Shown piece by piece: positions 1 to 8,920 of a DNA stretch of 64,000 bases (positions are counted from its first letter, which is position 1; every line of letters begins with the position of its first letter). Location of the stretch: the NCBI GenBank assembly GCA_020634615.1, contig JACKBI010000012.1:124001-188000 (forward strand), given 5' to 3'. Position numbers and translations under genes: made by a program. This DNA is from Anaerolineales bacterium. Lineage in GTDB: Bacteria > Chloroflexota > Anaerolineae > JAAEKA01. The notes under the pieces are model-generated. The model worked only from the letters and a program-made list of their open reading frames with translations. It ran no database searches and was not told the origin of the DNA.

Positions 1-1
1 C

Positions 2-643
2 GACGCGCGCGGCGGTGCAGATACCTGGATCAGCGAGCTGATCTGGCGCGAGTTCTACCTGGCGATCCTGCACCACTTCCCGTTCGTGCGCCGCGGCAGC
101 TTCCAGCGTCAGTACGATGGCATCGCCTGGGAGAACGACCACGCGTCTTTCGCTGCCTGGTGTGAGGGCCGCACCGGCTACCCGGTCGTCGACGCGGCGA
201 TGCGTCAGTTGCGCGCCACCGGCTGGATGCACAACCGTAGTCGCATGATCGTCGCGTCGTTTCTGGTCAAGGACCTGCTGATCGACTGGCGATGGGGCGA
301 GCGCTGGTTCATGCAGCACCTGGTGGACGGCGACCCGGCTGCCAACAACGGCGGCTGGCAGTGGACCGCCGGCGTCGGCACCGACGCTGCCCCCTATTTT
401 CGTGTGTTCAACCCGGTGTTACAGGGCAAGAAGTTCGATCCGCAGGGTGACCATGTGCGCCGCTGGCTGCCGGAGTTGAGGAACGTGCCCGACAAGTTTA
501 TCCACGAGCCATGGACGATGCCGGTCAGCCAGCAGCGGCAGGCCGGCTGCACCATCGGCATCGACTACCCGGCCCCCATCGTGGACCACAAAGCTGCCCG
601 CGAGCGTGTGCTGGTGGCATACAGCGCAGCGAAAAAGGAGTAA
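2..643 (+). CDS. phr: Deoxyribodipyrimidine photolyase, C-terminal part (5' truncated)
   Basis: The reading frame is open from the left edge of the window, so the N-terminal antenna domain is missing. The 213 visible codons are the FAD-binding catalytic half of a photolyase/cryptochrome. Motifs in order are WISELIWREFY, GYPVVDAAMRQL, MHNRSRMIVASFLVKDL and NNGGWQWTAGVGTDA, which is the class I CPD photolyase signature. Members of the family use blue light and reduced FAD to split cyclobutane pyrimidine dimers. The next gene starts 4 nt after the stop codon, suggesting co-transcription. A second UV-repair gene (uvsE) lies 10 kb away. Confidence 0.93.
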   Translation, partial: DARGGADTWISELIWREFYLAILHHFPFVRRGSFQRQYDGIAWENDHASFAAWCEGRTGYPVVDAAMRQLRATGWMHNRSRMIVASFLVKDLLIDWRWGERWFMQHLVDGDPAANNGGWQWTAGVGTDAAPYFRVFNPVLQGKKFDPQGDHVRRWLPELRNVPDKFIHEPWTMPVSQQRQAGCTIGIDYPAPIVDHKAARERVLVAYSAAKKE

Positions 644-647
644 GACA

Positions 648-1427
648 ATGAACAGGGACACCATCCGTCAAATCGCAGTCATTCTCGCCACTCTGGCGAC
701 TGTGACGATCAACGGGCTGGCCAACGCCTTGCCCATCAACGGGCAGAATACCGGCCAGATCAGTGACCGTTTCGACGTCCTCTTCGTGCCGGCCGGCTAT
801 GTTTTCGCCATCTGGGGACTGATCTATCTCGGCCTGATCGTCTACACGGTCTTTCAGGCGTTGCCGGCGCAAAAGGAGAACCCGCGGCTGCGCCAGATCG
901 GCTGGATCTACGTGCTTGCATCGATTGCCAACAGCGTCTGGATCTTCCTGTGGCACTATGAGTTATTGCCGCTGACGCTGATCGCCATGCTGATCTTGCT
1001 GGCCTGCCTGCTGGTGATCTACCAGCGGCTGGGCATCAACCGGACGCCGGTCAGTCGGGGTGAACGATGGGCCGTGCACGTGCCGTTCAGTATCTACCTG
1101 GGCTGGATCACCGTGGCGACCATCGCCAACGTCACCGATCTGCTGTGGTCGCTGGGATGGAACGGGTTCGGTCTCAGCGCAGAGGCCTGGTTCCTCATCA
1201 TGCTGGGCGCGACGATCATTATCGCCGGGCTGATGGCGTTCACCCGCGGCGACGTGGCCTATCTGCTGGTGTTGGTGTGGGCGCTGGCGGGTATCGCTGT
1301 AAAGCACAGTGACGTGCAGTCCCTTGCCATGGCGGCTGCGGTCGCCGCCGGAATCGTGGTGGTCTTCGTGATCATCGGTGTGGTGCGGCGCGGCTCGCGG
1401 CCACCGGTGCCTGCTGCGGCTGCCTGA
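648..1427 (+). CDS. TspO/MBR-family (tryptophan-rich sensory protein-like) membrane protein
   Basis: This 259-residue protein is almost entirely hydrophobic, with about seven or eight predicted membrane spans. The N-terminal part (INGLANALPINGQ, then FVPAGYVFAIWGLIYLGL) and its many tryptophans resemble the longer TspO/MBR group seen in Chloroflexi and Actinobacteria. Classical TspO is only about 160 aa with five spans, so a tetrapyrrole-binding role is inference. The ATG at 648 is chosen because AAAAAGGAG lies just upstream at 632-640; a longer in-frame start at 606 lies inside the photolyase gene. A long hairpin follows the stop. Confidence 0.62.
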   Translation: MNRDTIRQIAVILATLATVTINGLANALPINGQNTGQISDRFDVLFVPAGYVFAIWGLIYLGLIVYTVFQALPAQKENPRLRQIGWIYVLASIANSVWIFLWHYELLPLTLIAMLILLACLLVIYQRLGINRTPVSRGERWAVHVPFSIYLGWITVATIANVTDLLWSLGWNGFGLSAEAWFLIMLGATIIIAGLMAFTRGDVAYLLVLVWALAGIAVKHSDVQSLAMAAAVAAGIVVVFVIIGVVRRGSRPPVPAAAA

Positions 1428-1435
1428 TCTGACGA

Positions 1436-1494
1436 TGGTTCGTAGTAGGCGCTTCAGCGCCTCCGAACGGCGCTGAAGCGCCTACTACGAACCA
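1436..1494. repeat. Perfect inverted repeat (CGTAGTAGGCGCTTCAGCG family)
   Basis: Two perfect 26-bp arms (1436-1461 and 1469-1494) flank a 7-nt loop. The hairpin begins 9 nt after the tspO-like stop codon and could end that transcript, but no T-tract follows. A related single arm lies at 46798-46823. Confidence 0.85.
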
Positions 1495-1641
1495 CATACC
1501 CCCTTGATTTGACACTCTCCCCCGCATCGGTTAAACTGTCGGCCCGGTGCAGCGCGCCGCCTTCCTGCAAATATATAATCCATATTGCCGCCGGGGACAG
1601 CCCGGCATTCCGTTTGAATCCACAACTTGAGAGGACAACCT

Positions 1642-3516
1642 ATGAAAAAGCGACTTTGGCCAAGCATCGCACTGATTTTGGTGTTCGCTGTTTTGGTAGC
1701 CATACCTGTCTACTCGGCGCCAGTAACAGGTCCGCAGCCGGCCACCGGTGGCCCTATCACACCCTTGAATCCTGCCGATCAGTCGCTGACGGCTGAGCAG
1801 ATGGATGCCCAGTCGCTGGCCATTGCCGATGCTCGCGTCCAGACAAATTTGGGCGCCGGCAAAGCCGAAGTCTTCGAGGTTTTCCCCGTCTTTGGTCCTT
1901 ACCCGGCTGAGTGGAGCACCTGTGCTGATGGCGCCTGTTACCAGGTCGATATCTTCAACTTCGACCGCGGCGCGACCGTGACAGCCATCGTCAATCAGGC
2001 CACTGGTCAGGTTTTGGACTCCTGGCGCATCGACAGCGTCTTTCCGCTCATCAACAAGCGGCTCTACAACCGGGCCGTGGAGATCATCCGCGAGTCGCCT
2101 GACGTCGAAGCTGCGCTGGGTTTCGTGCCTGAGCCGGACCAGATCCGCTTGATGGACCAGAACAACATGGACACGCAGTGCGACGGCAGCCGCCTTTGCG
2201 CCGGTGCAACCTTCTATTCGGACAGCGGCGCGCTGTGGGTGCTGGTGGATTTGGTGGACGAAGGGATCGAGAAGATCTGGTGGTCCGACCGGCCGCAGGA
2301 CATGACCAGCGCGCTGTTCAACCCCAAACCTGAGCGCGCCCCCGAAGACTGCAACACCACCATCCATGTGGCCCGCGACGGATGGAACCTGGATTATCGC
2401 ACCACGCCGACCGATGCCTTGGAGATCACCAGTGTCACCTACAGCGTCAACGGCGTTGATCGTCCTGTGGCAACCCGCATGAAGCTGCTGGAGTGGCACG
2501 CCCACTATCCCGGTGACTGGGGCTACCGTGATTACGTCGGCTGCGGCGGCGGCGGCGGCGGCTTCCCCATCTACCCGTATGGGGCCACTCAGGTGCGTGA
2601 CATCAACAGCGGCGACGCGGTCATTGGTTTCGAGGTGGTTCAGGACTTCCGCATGAGCAACTGGGGCAACTCGTGCAACTATCGCTACGAGCAGCACTTC
2701 CAGTTCTTCGATGACGGGCGCTTCCGCGTCGTCACCGGCGCGTACGGCCAGGGCTGCGGCGACAACCAACTCAGCGAGGCCACCTACCGGCCAGTGGTGC
2801 GCATCGATATTGCCGTGGATGGCGATCCCGGCGATACACTGGCTGTCTGGAACGGGTCGGACTGGGTCGATCAGACCACAGAAGCCTGGTGGCTGCAGGG
2901 CGCTCCCTACACGGCTGAAGGCTATCGCTACCGCGTGACCGACCAGTCGGGCGTCGGTTATTTCATCGAGCCTGGACAGGGGCAATTTGGCGACGCTGGC
3001 ACGGGCGATAACGCTTACCTGTATCTGACGCAGCACAAGGCGGCTGAAGGCGATGCCGACATGCCGCTGTTGCCGGGCACCGGTTGCTGCAACAACAACT
3101 ACAACCAGGGACCCAATTACTACATCGACGGCGACGCGACCAACGATCAGAACATCGTTCTGTGGTATGTGCCGCAGAGCCCGACGATCACGACCTGGGC
3201 AGTGCAGAACGGCCACGGTAATGCGCAGTACTGCTGGACCGACAATACGTCCAACTACTGGCCTTGCTTCTCCGGCCCCATGTTCGTGCCGATCCCGGAG
3301 ACTGCCTGTTCGATGTATGATGTCAACTGTGACAACACCATCGACGCCAACGATATCGCGGCGGTGGCCGCGGCCTGGCCCTGCACGATCTTGAGCCATG
3401 GTTGCTACAATGCTGCCTACGACTTCGACCAGAACGATGTCATCGACATCGTTGACACCATGGCTGTCGCCGGTCGTTGGGGATGTAGCCAGGGCGACGC
3501 CTGCTACGTCAACTAA
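1642..3516 (+). CDS. Secreted copper-amine-oxidase-like protein with C-terminal dockerin-type repeats
   Basis: The protein has 624 aa and a signal peptide (MKKRLWPSIALILVFAVLV..., cleaved near residue 26). Residues about 50-140 resemble the small N-terminal domains of copper amine oxidases. The core has NYRYEQHFQFFDDGRF around residue 347, IDIAVDGD around 388 and NIVLWYV near 510, which line up with the quinone-cofactor region, the metal region and the late strand of that family. The usual HxH copper ligands before IDIAVDGD are not visible, so activity is doubtful. The last 75 residues hold two Ca-binding dockerin I-like repeats (DVNCDNTIDANDI and DFDQNDVIDIVDT). ATG 1642 follows GAGAGGA; TTG at 1627 is a poorer start. 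The amine-oxidase assignment is by eye. Confidence 0.6.
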   Translation: MKKRLWPSIALILVFAVLVAIPVYSAPVTGPQPATGGPITPLNPADQSLTAEQMDAQSLAIADARVQTNLGAGKAEVFEVFPVFGPYPAEWSTCADGACYQVDIFNFDRGATVTAIVNQATGQVLDSWRIDSVFPLINKRLYNRAVEIIRESPDVEAALGFVPEPDQIRLMDQNNMDTQCDGSRLCAGATFYSDSGALWVLVDLVDEGIEKIWWSDRPQDMTSALFNPKPERAPEDCNTTIHVARDGWNLDYRTTPTDALEITSVTYSVNGVDRPVATRMKLLEWHAHYPGDWGYRDYVGCGGGGGGFPIYPYGATQVRDINSGDAVIGFEVVQDFRMSNWGNSCNYRYEQHFQFFDDGRFRVVTGAYGQGCGDNQLSEATYRPVVRIDIAVDGDPGDTLAVWNGSDWVDQTTEAWWLQGAPYTAEGYRYRVTDQSGVGYFIEPGQGQFGDAGTGDNAYLYLTQHKAAEGDADMPLLPGTGCCNNNYNQGPNYYIDGDATNDQNIVLWYVPQSPTITTWAVQNGHGNAQYCWTDNTSNYWPCFSGPMFVPIPETACSMYDVNCDNTIDANDIAAVAAAWPCTILSHGCYNAAYDFDQNDVIDIVDTMAVAGRWGCSQGDACYVN

Positions 3517-3546
3517 TCAAGACCATCGTCGGACAACCGATTAAAT

Positions 3547-3580
3547 AAAAGGAGCAGCGGCCCGGCCCGCTGCTCCTTTT
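3547..3580. terminator. Bidirectional rho-independent terminator
   Basis: A 14-bp perfect stem (AAAAGGAGCAGCGG at 3547-3560 pairing with 3567-3580) has a 6-nt loop, with A-rich sequence before it and TTTT after it. It sits between two convergent genes and can end both transcripts. Confidence 0.9.
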
Positions 3581-3603
3581 ATGTTGGCGCTGAAGGAGGG
3601 CTG

Positions 3604-4761
3604 TCAGTGGGCGATTCGTTCCACCGTCGGCAATCCTGACAGAGCGATCTCCGGCACGGGCGGCAGGCGGCTCTCGTCGGTAAGCCCATGCAGGAAGGCC
3701 ACCAGATCAGCTTTCTCCTGCGGCGTCAGATCGAAACCCCTGAGCAGCGGATCGACCCGCGGGAAGCCGTTGGCGCGTCCTGCGCCGTCGGCGTAGAACT
3801 GCACCACCTCTTCGAGCGTCGCGAAGGAGCCATTGTGCATGTAAGGTGCAGTCAGCGCGATGTTGCGCAGGCCAGGCACCTTGAACGCGCCATATAGTCC
3901 GCGCTCGTTGACACCGGCGCGGCCGGGATCGTCGCTGGCCACGCCGTCGACGCGAAAGGTCTCGTTTGCAAACAGAGACGGCCGGTGACACTCACTGCAG
4001 TGGGTGCGCTGGGAAAAGAAGAGGTCCATGCCGCGTTGCTGCTGTTCCGTCAGCGCGCTGGTATCGCCGGCCACAAAGCGGTCGTAGGGGCTGTCGTCGC
4101 TGATCAGCGTCCGCTGAAAGTCGGCCAGCGCCTGCGTCACATGGTCGAAGGTTACCGCGTCCGCCCCGCCTCCAAAGGCAGCGTCGAACAGGTCCACATA
4201 CGCGGGGATGGCGCGCAGCGTGGCCTCCAATCGTTCCGGCGTCTCCGCCATTTCGTTGGGTAGCGTCAGCGGCAGGCGCGCCTGCGACTCCAGCGATGTC
4301 TCGCGTCCGTCCCACAGCAGGAATGCGTTGTAGCCGGTGTTCCACAGTCCGGAGACGTTGCGCGGCGGCGCGCCGGGCCGCGGTTCGCTGACAGCCTCAC
4401 CGTTGGAGAATCCCAGATCGGGGTGGTGGCAGGTGGCGCACGACATATCGTTGCTGACCGACAGGACGGGATCGTAGAAGAGTTGGCGACCCAATTCGAC
4501 CTTGGCCGCTGTTGCCACGTTGCCGGGCGGCTGGCGCAACGGTGGCCATGTAGGCAAGGGCCGCGGTGACGGCGTTGGCGATGGGGCGGGGGAGGATGTG
4601 GCCGTAGGAGCGCTGGTGGCCACTGGTTCGGTTGCCACCGGCACCGGCGTTGTGGTTGGCTGGCCGGCCGGCGCGCAGGCTGCCAGCAGCGCTGAAGCTG
4701 CCAGGCTCATCAATGCTGCCAGCAGCAGGCGCGGTGGGTTGCTGATCTCATGACTGGACAT
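3604..4761 (-). CDS. Diheme cytochrome c peroxidase/MauG-family lipoprotein
   Basis: The protein has 385 aa. It starts with a lipoprotein signal peptide (lipobox LLAAC, cysteine near residue 29), then a Pro/Thr/Ser-rich spacer to about residue 75. Two c-type heme motifs follow: CATCH (about residue 108) and CSECH (about residue 257). Surrounding sequence (LGRQLFYDPVLS, WDGRE, FKVPGLRNIALTAPYMHNGS, QFYADG) is typical of CcpA/MauG proteins. The family reduces peroxide or oxidises partner proteins outside the membrane. It lies 6 nt downstream of the MFS gene on the same strand, so the two are probably co-transcribed. The gene ends at a shared terminator. Confidence 0.9.
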   Translation of the reverse strand: MSSHEISNPPRLLLAALMSLAASALLAACAPAGQPTTTPVPVATEPVATSAPTATSSPAPSPTPSPRPLPTWPPLRQPPGNVATAAKVELGRQLFYDPVLSVSNDMSCATCHHPDLGFSNGEAVSEPRPGAPPRNVSGLWNTGYNAFLLWDGRETSLESQARLPLTLPNEMAETPERLEATLRAIPAYVDLFDAAFGGGADAVTFDHVTQALADFQRTLISDDSPYDRFVAGDTSALTEQQQRGMDLFFSQRTHCSECHRPSLFANETFRVDGVASDDPGRAGVNERGLYGAFKVPGLRNIALTAPYMHNGSFATLEEVVQFYADGAGRANGFPRVDPLLRGFDLTPQEKADLVAFLHGLTDESRLPPVPEIALSGLPTVERIAH

Positions 4762-4767
4762 AGTGCG

Positions 4768-6081
4768 TTACGTCCCTGCGCTGGCGACTCCCGGCGACTC
4801 TTCAGCCATCGTTGCGCTGGTGTAGCGCCGTAGCCGCGGATAGTGCCAGGCGATGTAGCCGGTCAGCGCGACGGTAGCAATGCCGCCGCTGACGATGGCG
4901 AAGGGCACGCCGAAAGCCGCGGCGACCATGCCAGCTTCCAACTCGCCCAGTTGCGGGCCGCCCATGAAAAAGATCTGGTTGATGCCGGTCATGCGGCCGC
5001 GCAGCCGGTCGGGTGTCAGCGTCTGGCGCAGCGTTTGGCGGATGATGGTCGAGACCGTGTCGCTGGCGCCGATCAGAGCGAAGAAGAGGTAGCTCATCGC
5101 AAAGTTGGTGGAAAGGCCAAAGAAGACGGTTGCGAGTCCGTAAAATGCGACGCTGATCAGCATCACTGCGCCCTGGCGATAGATGTCCTTGCGCAGCGAC
5201 ACCAGCACGCCTGCCAGCAGCGACCCGATGGCGTCGGCGGTGTACAGCAGGCCGTAGCCCTGTGCGCCCATGCCCAGCATTTGGTCGGCCACCAGCGGCA
5301 GCATGGTGCGGGCGGAGCTGAAAAGTGTGGCAAAGAAGTCGAGCAGCATGCTGCCCCAGATGATACGCGCGCCGCGCACGAAGCGCCAGCCCTCCAGAAT
5401 GGCGGCAAAGCCCAGCCCCGTGTCGCGCGCGGCTGGGCCGGCGCGGTATTGGATCAGCACCAGCGCGGCGACGATGGCAATGAACGACACGGCGTTGACC
5501 GCGTAGACCCAACCGACGTTGGTTTTTGCCAGAAGGACGCCCGCCATCACCGGCCCGATAATGGTTGCCACCTGGCGCACGATGGAGTTCAGGCTGATGG
5601 CATTGGTCAGGTCGCCGGGTGGCACCAGATTGGGCACAATCGACTGGAAGGCCGGACTGGAAAACGCCGAGGTCGCCGCGCCAGCCGCGGTCAACAGATA
5701 GACGATCCAGACCGTGTCACGCTGCGCAAAGCTTAAAAGTGCCAGAATCGCAGCGAAGCCGGCGGCTGCGCTGTTGGTCAGGATCAGCAGCTTGCGCCGG
5801 TTGACCACGTCGGCCATGGTGCCGCCCACCAGCGCGAAGAAGAAGATCGGGATGATACGCGCCAGTCCGACGCCGCCCAGCCCCAGCGCCTCGCTGTTCA
5901 GCGAGACCTCCCGGCCCAGCAGATTGACCGTCAGCGATGTTCCCTCCAGCAGTTTGTAGATGTGCCAGTTGATGGCCACGAACTGCATCTGCGTGCCGAT
6001 GACGGAGACGAAGTTGCCGCTCCAGACCAGGCGATAATCGCGGTGGCGCAGTGCGGCGAAGCGGCCAATGGAACGAGACAT
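4768..6081 (-). CDS. MFS transporter (EntS-like, MFS_3 group)
   Basis: This 437-aa protein has about twelve membrane spans. The start MSRSIGRFAALRHRDYRLVWSG is typical of the enterobactin-exporter-like MFS group, and RLRGRMTGINQIFFMGGPQLGELEAG is its conserved loop. The substrate cannot be told from sequence. The ATG at 6081 is preceded by AGGGG at a good distance; an in-frame start 36 nt further upstream lacks such a site. It is followed after 6 nt by the MauG-type peroxidase gene. Confidence 0.88.
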   Translation of the reverse strand: MSRSIGRFAALRHRDYRLVWSGNFVSVIGTQMQFVAINWHIYKLLEGTSLTVNLLGREVSLNSEALGLGGVGLARIIPIFFFALVGGTMADVVNRRKLLILTNSAAAGFAAILALLSFAQRDTVWIVYLLTAAGAATSAFSSPAFQSIVPNLVPPGDLTNAISLNSIVRQVATIIGPVMAGVLLAKTNVGWVYAVNAVSFIAIVAALVLIQYRAGPAARDTGLGFAAILEGWRFVRGARIIWGSMLLDFFATLFSSARTMLPLVADQMLGMGAQGYGLLYTADAIGSLLAGVLVSLRKDIYRQGAVMLISVAFYGLATVFFGLSTNFAMSYLFFALIGASDTVSTIIRQTLRQTLTPDRLRGRMTGINQIFFMGGPQLGELEAGMVAAAFGVPFAIVSGGIATVALTGYIAWHYPRLRRYTSATMAEESPGVASAGT

Positions 6082-6159
6082 GCCCCTGAGTGTACCCCGG
6101 TCGTGACATCTGCGCAAAGAAGCCAGGGCAGCGCACGCCGGTTCATTCGTGTATTCGAG

Positions 6160-6948
6160 TCAATTCGTGGACGGCTCGCCTCGAATCAATTTCAGTACCT
6201 GCGGCAGCAGCGTCGGCGTAGTCGAAATTGCCTCGTTGCCATAGATCGTCTCGTTGCCCTGCCAGTCGCCGAAGTAGCCGCCCGCCTCGCGCAGAATCGG
6301 CGGGAAGGGGCCGCAGTCCCAGACGCTCATGATCGGGTCCAGCGCCAGTTCGACGCGGCCGGTGGCGACCAGACAGTGGCCGTAGGCGTCGCTCCAGCCG
6401 GCGCGGTGATAGGTCGCAGCGGCCAGACGTTGCCAGGCGTCGCCGCGGCCGTGGCGCGCAAAGCTGCCGGGGTCGGTGGTGGTGACAAAGGCGCGGTCAA
6501 GCGTGGCGACCTCGGAGACGCGCGCTCGTCGGCCATTCCACCAGCAGCCGTGGCCGGTCGCGGCGTAGATCATCTCGTCCAGCGCGGGGAAGTACGACAC
6601 GCCGACCTCGACGCGGCCTTCGATCTCCAGCCCCAGCAGCACCGCGTAGAGCGGCACGCCGCGGATGAATGCCTTGGTGCCGTCGATGGGGTCGATGATC
6701 CAGCGGTGGCTGGCATCCGCGCCCGCGGTTTCGCCAAACTCCTCGCCCAGAACCGTGTGGCCCGGGAAGCGCTGCCCGATGCGGGCACGGATCAGTTCCT
6801 CCGCGCCGCGGTCGGCGACGGTCACCGGTGTGTCGTCGGCCTTCATGTCGGGTCGCACACCGGTCTGGAAGTAGCCCAGTGTCAGCTTGCCCGCCAGGTA
6901 AGCAGTCTCAGTCGCGAATTCAAGATAGGTTTGCAGGGTATCTGTCAT
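6160..6948 (-). CDS. Inositol monophosphatase-family phosphatase (histidinol-phosphatase-like)
   Basis: The protein has 262 aa, the usual family length. Metal-binding motifs are GEEFGE (about residue 68), WIIDPIDGTKAFIRG (about 83-97) and WDCGPFPPILREAGG (about 212). The last is a variant of the usual WDxA motif. The overall pattern is closest to HisN-type histidinol-phosphate phosphatase, which completes histidine biosynthesis, but inositol phosphatase or 3'-phosphoadenosine phosphatase activity is possible. Its start overlaps the stop of the upstream gene by ATGA, implying translational coupling. Confidence 0.82.
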   Translation of the reverse strand: MTDTLQTYLEFATETAYLAGKLTLGYFQTGVRPDMKADDTPVTVADRGAEELIRARIGQRFPGHTVLGEEFGETAGADASHRWIIDPIDGTKAFIRGVPLYAVLLGLEIEGRVEVGVSYFPALDEMIYAATGHGCWWNGRRARVSEVATLDRAFVTTTDPGSFARHGRGDAWQRLAAATYHRAGWSDAYGHCLVATGRVELALDPIMSVWDCGPFPPILREAGGYFGDWQGNETIYGNEAISTTPTLLPQVLKLIRGEPSTN

Positions 6949-7379
6949 GGGGTTTCTACTCGTTGATAGCGGAACTCGTCGTCGGGGGCGTGGATGCCGC
7001 GCTCGCGTTCGAACCAGGCGATCAACAGATCAGCGTCGCGGCGGTAGACCATCCACATCGGTCCATCGGCCGTGTCGCGCACGAATGTGGCCGACTGGCC
7101 TTCGATGCTTTCCAGCGTGAAGGTCACTGAGTCGTCTTTTTCCTCCCAGCCGCGCAGTCCCGGGTTGAAGTGCTTGATGCGCTGGCGGAGCTGGCCGTCT
7201 TCGTCGGTCTCGACCGTGACCAGTTCATAGAAGCGCACCTTGTCGTCGTGTATCCAGCGGAACATGCACATCAGCGTACCGGCGTATGGAGTGCTCCAGT
7301 GCTCTTCGATGATGTTGTCGTTGTAGCGGCCGCGCCATTGGCCGGCCAGCCAGGCCAGGTCGCCGATGGATGCGTTCAT
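6945..7379 (-). CDS. DUF6265-like small protein
   Basis: This is a 144-aa soluble protein with no signal peptide. The pattern LAWLAGQWRG near the N-terminus, EEHWSTPYAGTLMCMFRW, and FYELVTVE matches a family of small lipocalin-like beta-barrel proteins of unknown function (DUF6265). ATG 7379 has AAGGAG eight bases upstream. It is translated in overlap (ATGA) with the phosphatase gene and is divergent from the GMC oxidoreductase gene. Confidence 0.75.
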   Translation of the reverse strand: MNASIGDLAWLAGQWRGRYNDNIIEEHWSTPYAGTLMCMFRWIHDDKVRFYELVTVETDEDGQLRQRIKHFNPGLRGWEEKDDSVTFTLESIEGQSATFVRDTADGPMWMVYRRDADLLIAWFERERGIHAPDDEFRYQRVETP

Positions 7380-7408
7380 GGAATTCGCTCCTTGTCCTCG
7401 TAGGCAGC

Positions 7409-7437
7409 TTGAACGATTTCCCAAATCGTTCTACAAT
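7409..7437 (+). promoter_or_regulatory. Promoter with an embedded operator-like palindrome
   Basis: TTGAAC (7409-7414), a 17-nt spacer and TACAAT (7432-7437) form a good sigma-70-type promoter for the GMC oxidoreductase gene. The perfect 8-bp inverted repeat AACGATTTcccAAATCGTT at 7412-7430 fills the space between the two boxes, the position expected for a repressor or MerR-type activator site. Confidence 0.55.
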
Positions 7438-7495
7438 GCGATGCGTATGATAGCATGAAGCGGGTTCGATGCGAAACATGGAAAGGCGGGCTGGC

Positions 7496-8845
7496 ATGGC
7501 GGCAAGCAATGCGGATGTGGTGATCGTTGGTTCGGGGCCGGGCGGTGCGACACTGGCGCGGGAGTTGGCGCGCGCGGGCGGACAGCGGGTCGTGCTGTTG
7601 GAACGCGGCATCGACTACCGCAGCAAGCCGTACTACGGCACCTATCTCGGCGCGCTCATCTACGCGGACCGGCGCAGCCTGCTCTTTACCCAGGAAGGAC
7701 TGAACATCGTCCGTCCGTTGATGGTGGGCGGGGCGACCAGCATGTACTGTGGCTGCGCCGCGCCGCCGCCGGCCTGGCTGAAGACGCGCTACGGCGTGGA
7801 CATTGAGGCTGACGTGGCCGATGCGTGGCTGGATTTGCACATCGCGCCGCTGCCGGCTGAGCTGCGCGGCGCAGCTTCGACCCGTATCGCGGAGGCCGGC
7901 CAGGCGCTGGGCTACGACTGGCGTCCGCAGCACAAGTTCATGCAGCCGGCGCGCACCGACCATTTTGACTGCGGCGCAACCTGTATGCTGGGCTGCCGCT
8001 GCGGCGCGAAGTGGAGCGCGGCCGAGTATGTGGATGACGCAGTCGCGGCCGGCGTCGATCTGTGGACACAGGCGCGCGTCGAGCGGGTGCTGATCGAGGA
8101 CGGCCACGCGGTCGGTGTCGCCGGCAAGCGGGCCGGCAAATCGTTTGTGCTGTGGGCGGACAAAGTGATCCTGGCGGCAGGCGGTATCGGCACGCCGCGC
8201 ATCCTGCAGGCATCTGGGTTGCGCGGTGCGGGGCAGGGGATGGCCATGGATACCACGGTGATGGTCTACGGCGAGGGGGCGGCGCGCGGCATCGGCAACG
8301 AGCCGCCCATGACGTGGTCGTGGGAAAACCGCGACGCAGGCTACATGCTCAGCACGCTGATGGACCCGTGGCTGCTCTACCCGCTGATCAACACGCTCAA
8401 GGGGCCAAAATACGCGCTGACATGGCCGCGCTGGAACAACTTGCTGGGGGTGATGATCAAGCTGACCGACGAAATCTCCGGCGGCGTCTACCCTGACGGC
8501 AAGATCAGCAAGCCGCTGACGGCGCGCGACCGGGAGCGGCTGCACGCGGCCGAAGATGTCTGCGGACAGATTCTGCTGGAAGCGGGCGCCAAGCGCGACA
8601 CCATCTTCACCACGCCGCTGCGCGGCACCCATCCCAGCGGCACGGCGCGCATCGGCGACCTGGTGGATCGAAACTTGCAGACCGAGGTGCCAGGGTTGTA
8701 CGTCTGTGACGCCAGCGCCTTTCCCGAAGCGCTGGGTCGCCCGACAGTGATCACCATCATCGGCCTGGCGAAGCGGCTGGCGCGGCAATTGAGCGGTGGC
8801 TCGCTGGACTCACAAGGCGGCGCCACGCCAAGCACCTATCGTTGA
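7496..8845 (+). CDS. GMC-family FAD-dependent oxidoreductase
   Basis: The protein has 449 aa from this start. It opens with the FAD-binding motif DVVIVGSGPGGATLARELA, has MVGGATSMYCGCAAPP in place of the GGSS segment of GMC enzymes, a Cys-rich stretch CGATCMLGCRCGAKWS (about residue 160), and the C-terminal THPSGTARIGD and YVCDASAFPEALGRPTVI. The family oxidises alcohols, sugars or sterols; the substrate is unknown. ATG 7496 has GAAAGG upstream; in-frame ATGs at 7469 and 7478 are possible alternatives downstream of the same promoter. It is transcribed divergently from the DUF6265-like gene. Confidence 0.85.
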   Translation: MAASNADVVIVGSGPGGATLARELARAGGQRVVLLERGIDYRSKPYYGTYLGALIYADRRSLLFTQEGLNIVRPLMVGGATSMYCGCAAPPPAWLKTRYGVDIEADVADAWLDLHIAPLPAELRGAASTRIAEAGQALGYDWRPQHKFMQPARTDHFDCGATCMLGCRCGAKWSAAEYVDDAVAAGVDLWTQARVERVLIEDGHAVGVAGKRAGKSFVLWADKVILAAGGIGTPRILQASGLRGAGQGMAMDTTVMVYGEGAARGIGNEPPMTWSWENRDAGYMLSTLMDPWLLYPLINTLKGPKYALTWPRWNNLLGVMIKLTDEISGGVYPDGKISKPLTARDRERLHAAEDVCGQILLEAGAKRDTIFTTPLRGTHPSGTARIGDLVDRNLQTEVPGLYVCDASAFPEALGRPTVITIIGLAKRLARQLSGGSLDSQGGATPSTYR

Positions 8846-8920
8846 ACCAGCCTTGCTGCCTGCCGGATCGCCGGTGGCAGCGCCACCTGTTAAGCCCGAT
8901 CAGAGCAACGGGCGCTATCT

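Noticed and set aside
1531..3399. 622-codon minus-strand frame
   Set aside because: It is the shadow of the secreted amine-oxidase-like gene; the translation has no signal, no domain and a low-complexity Val/Arg-rich composition.
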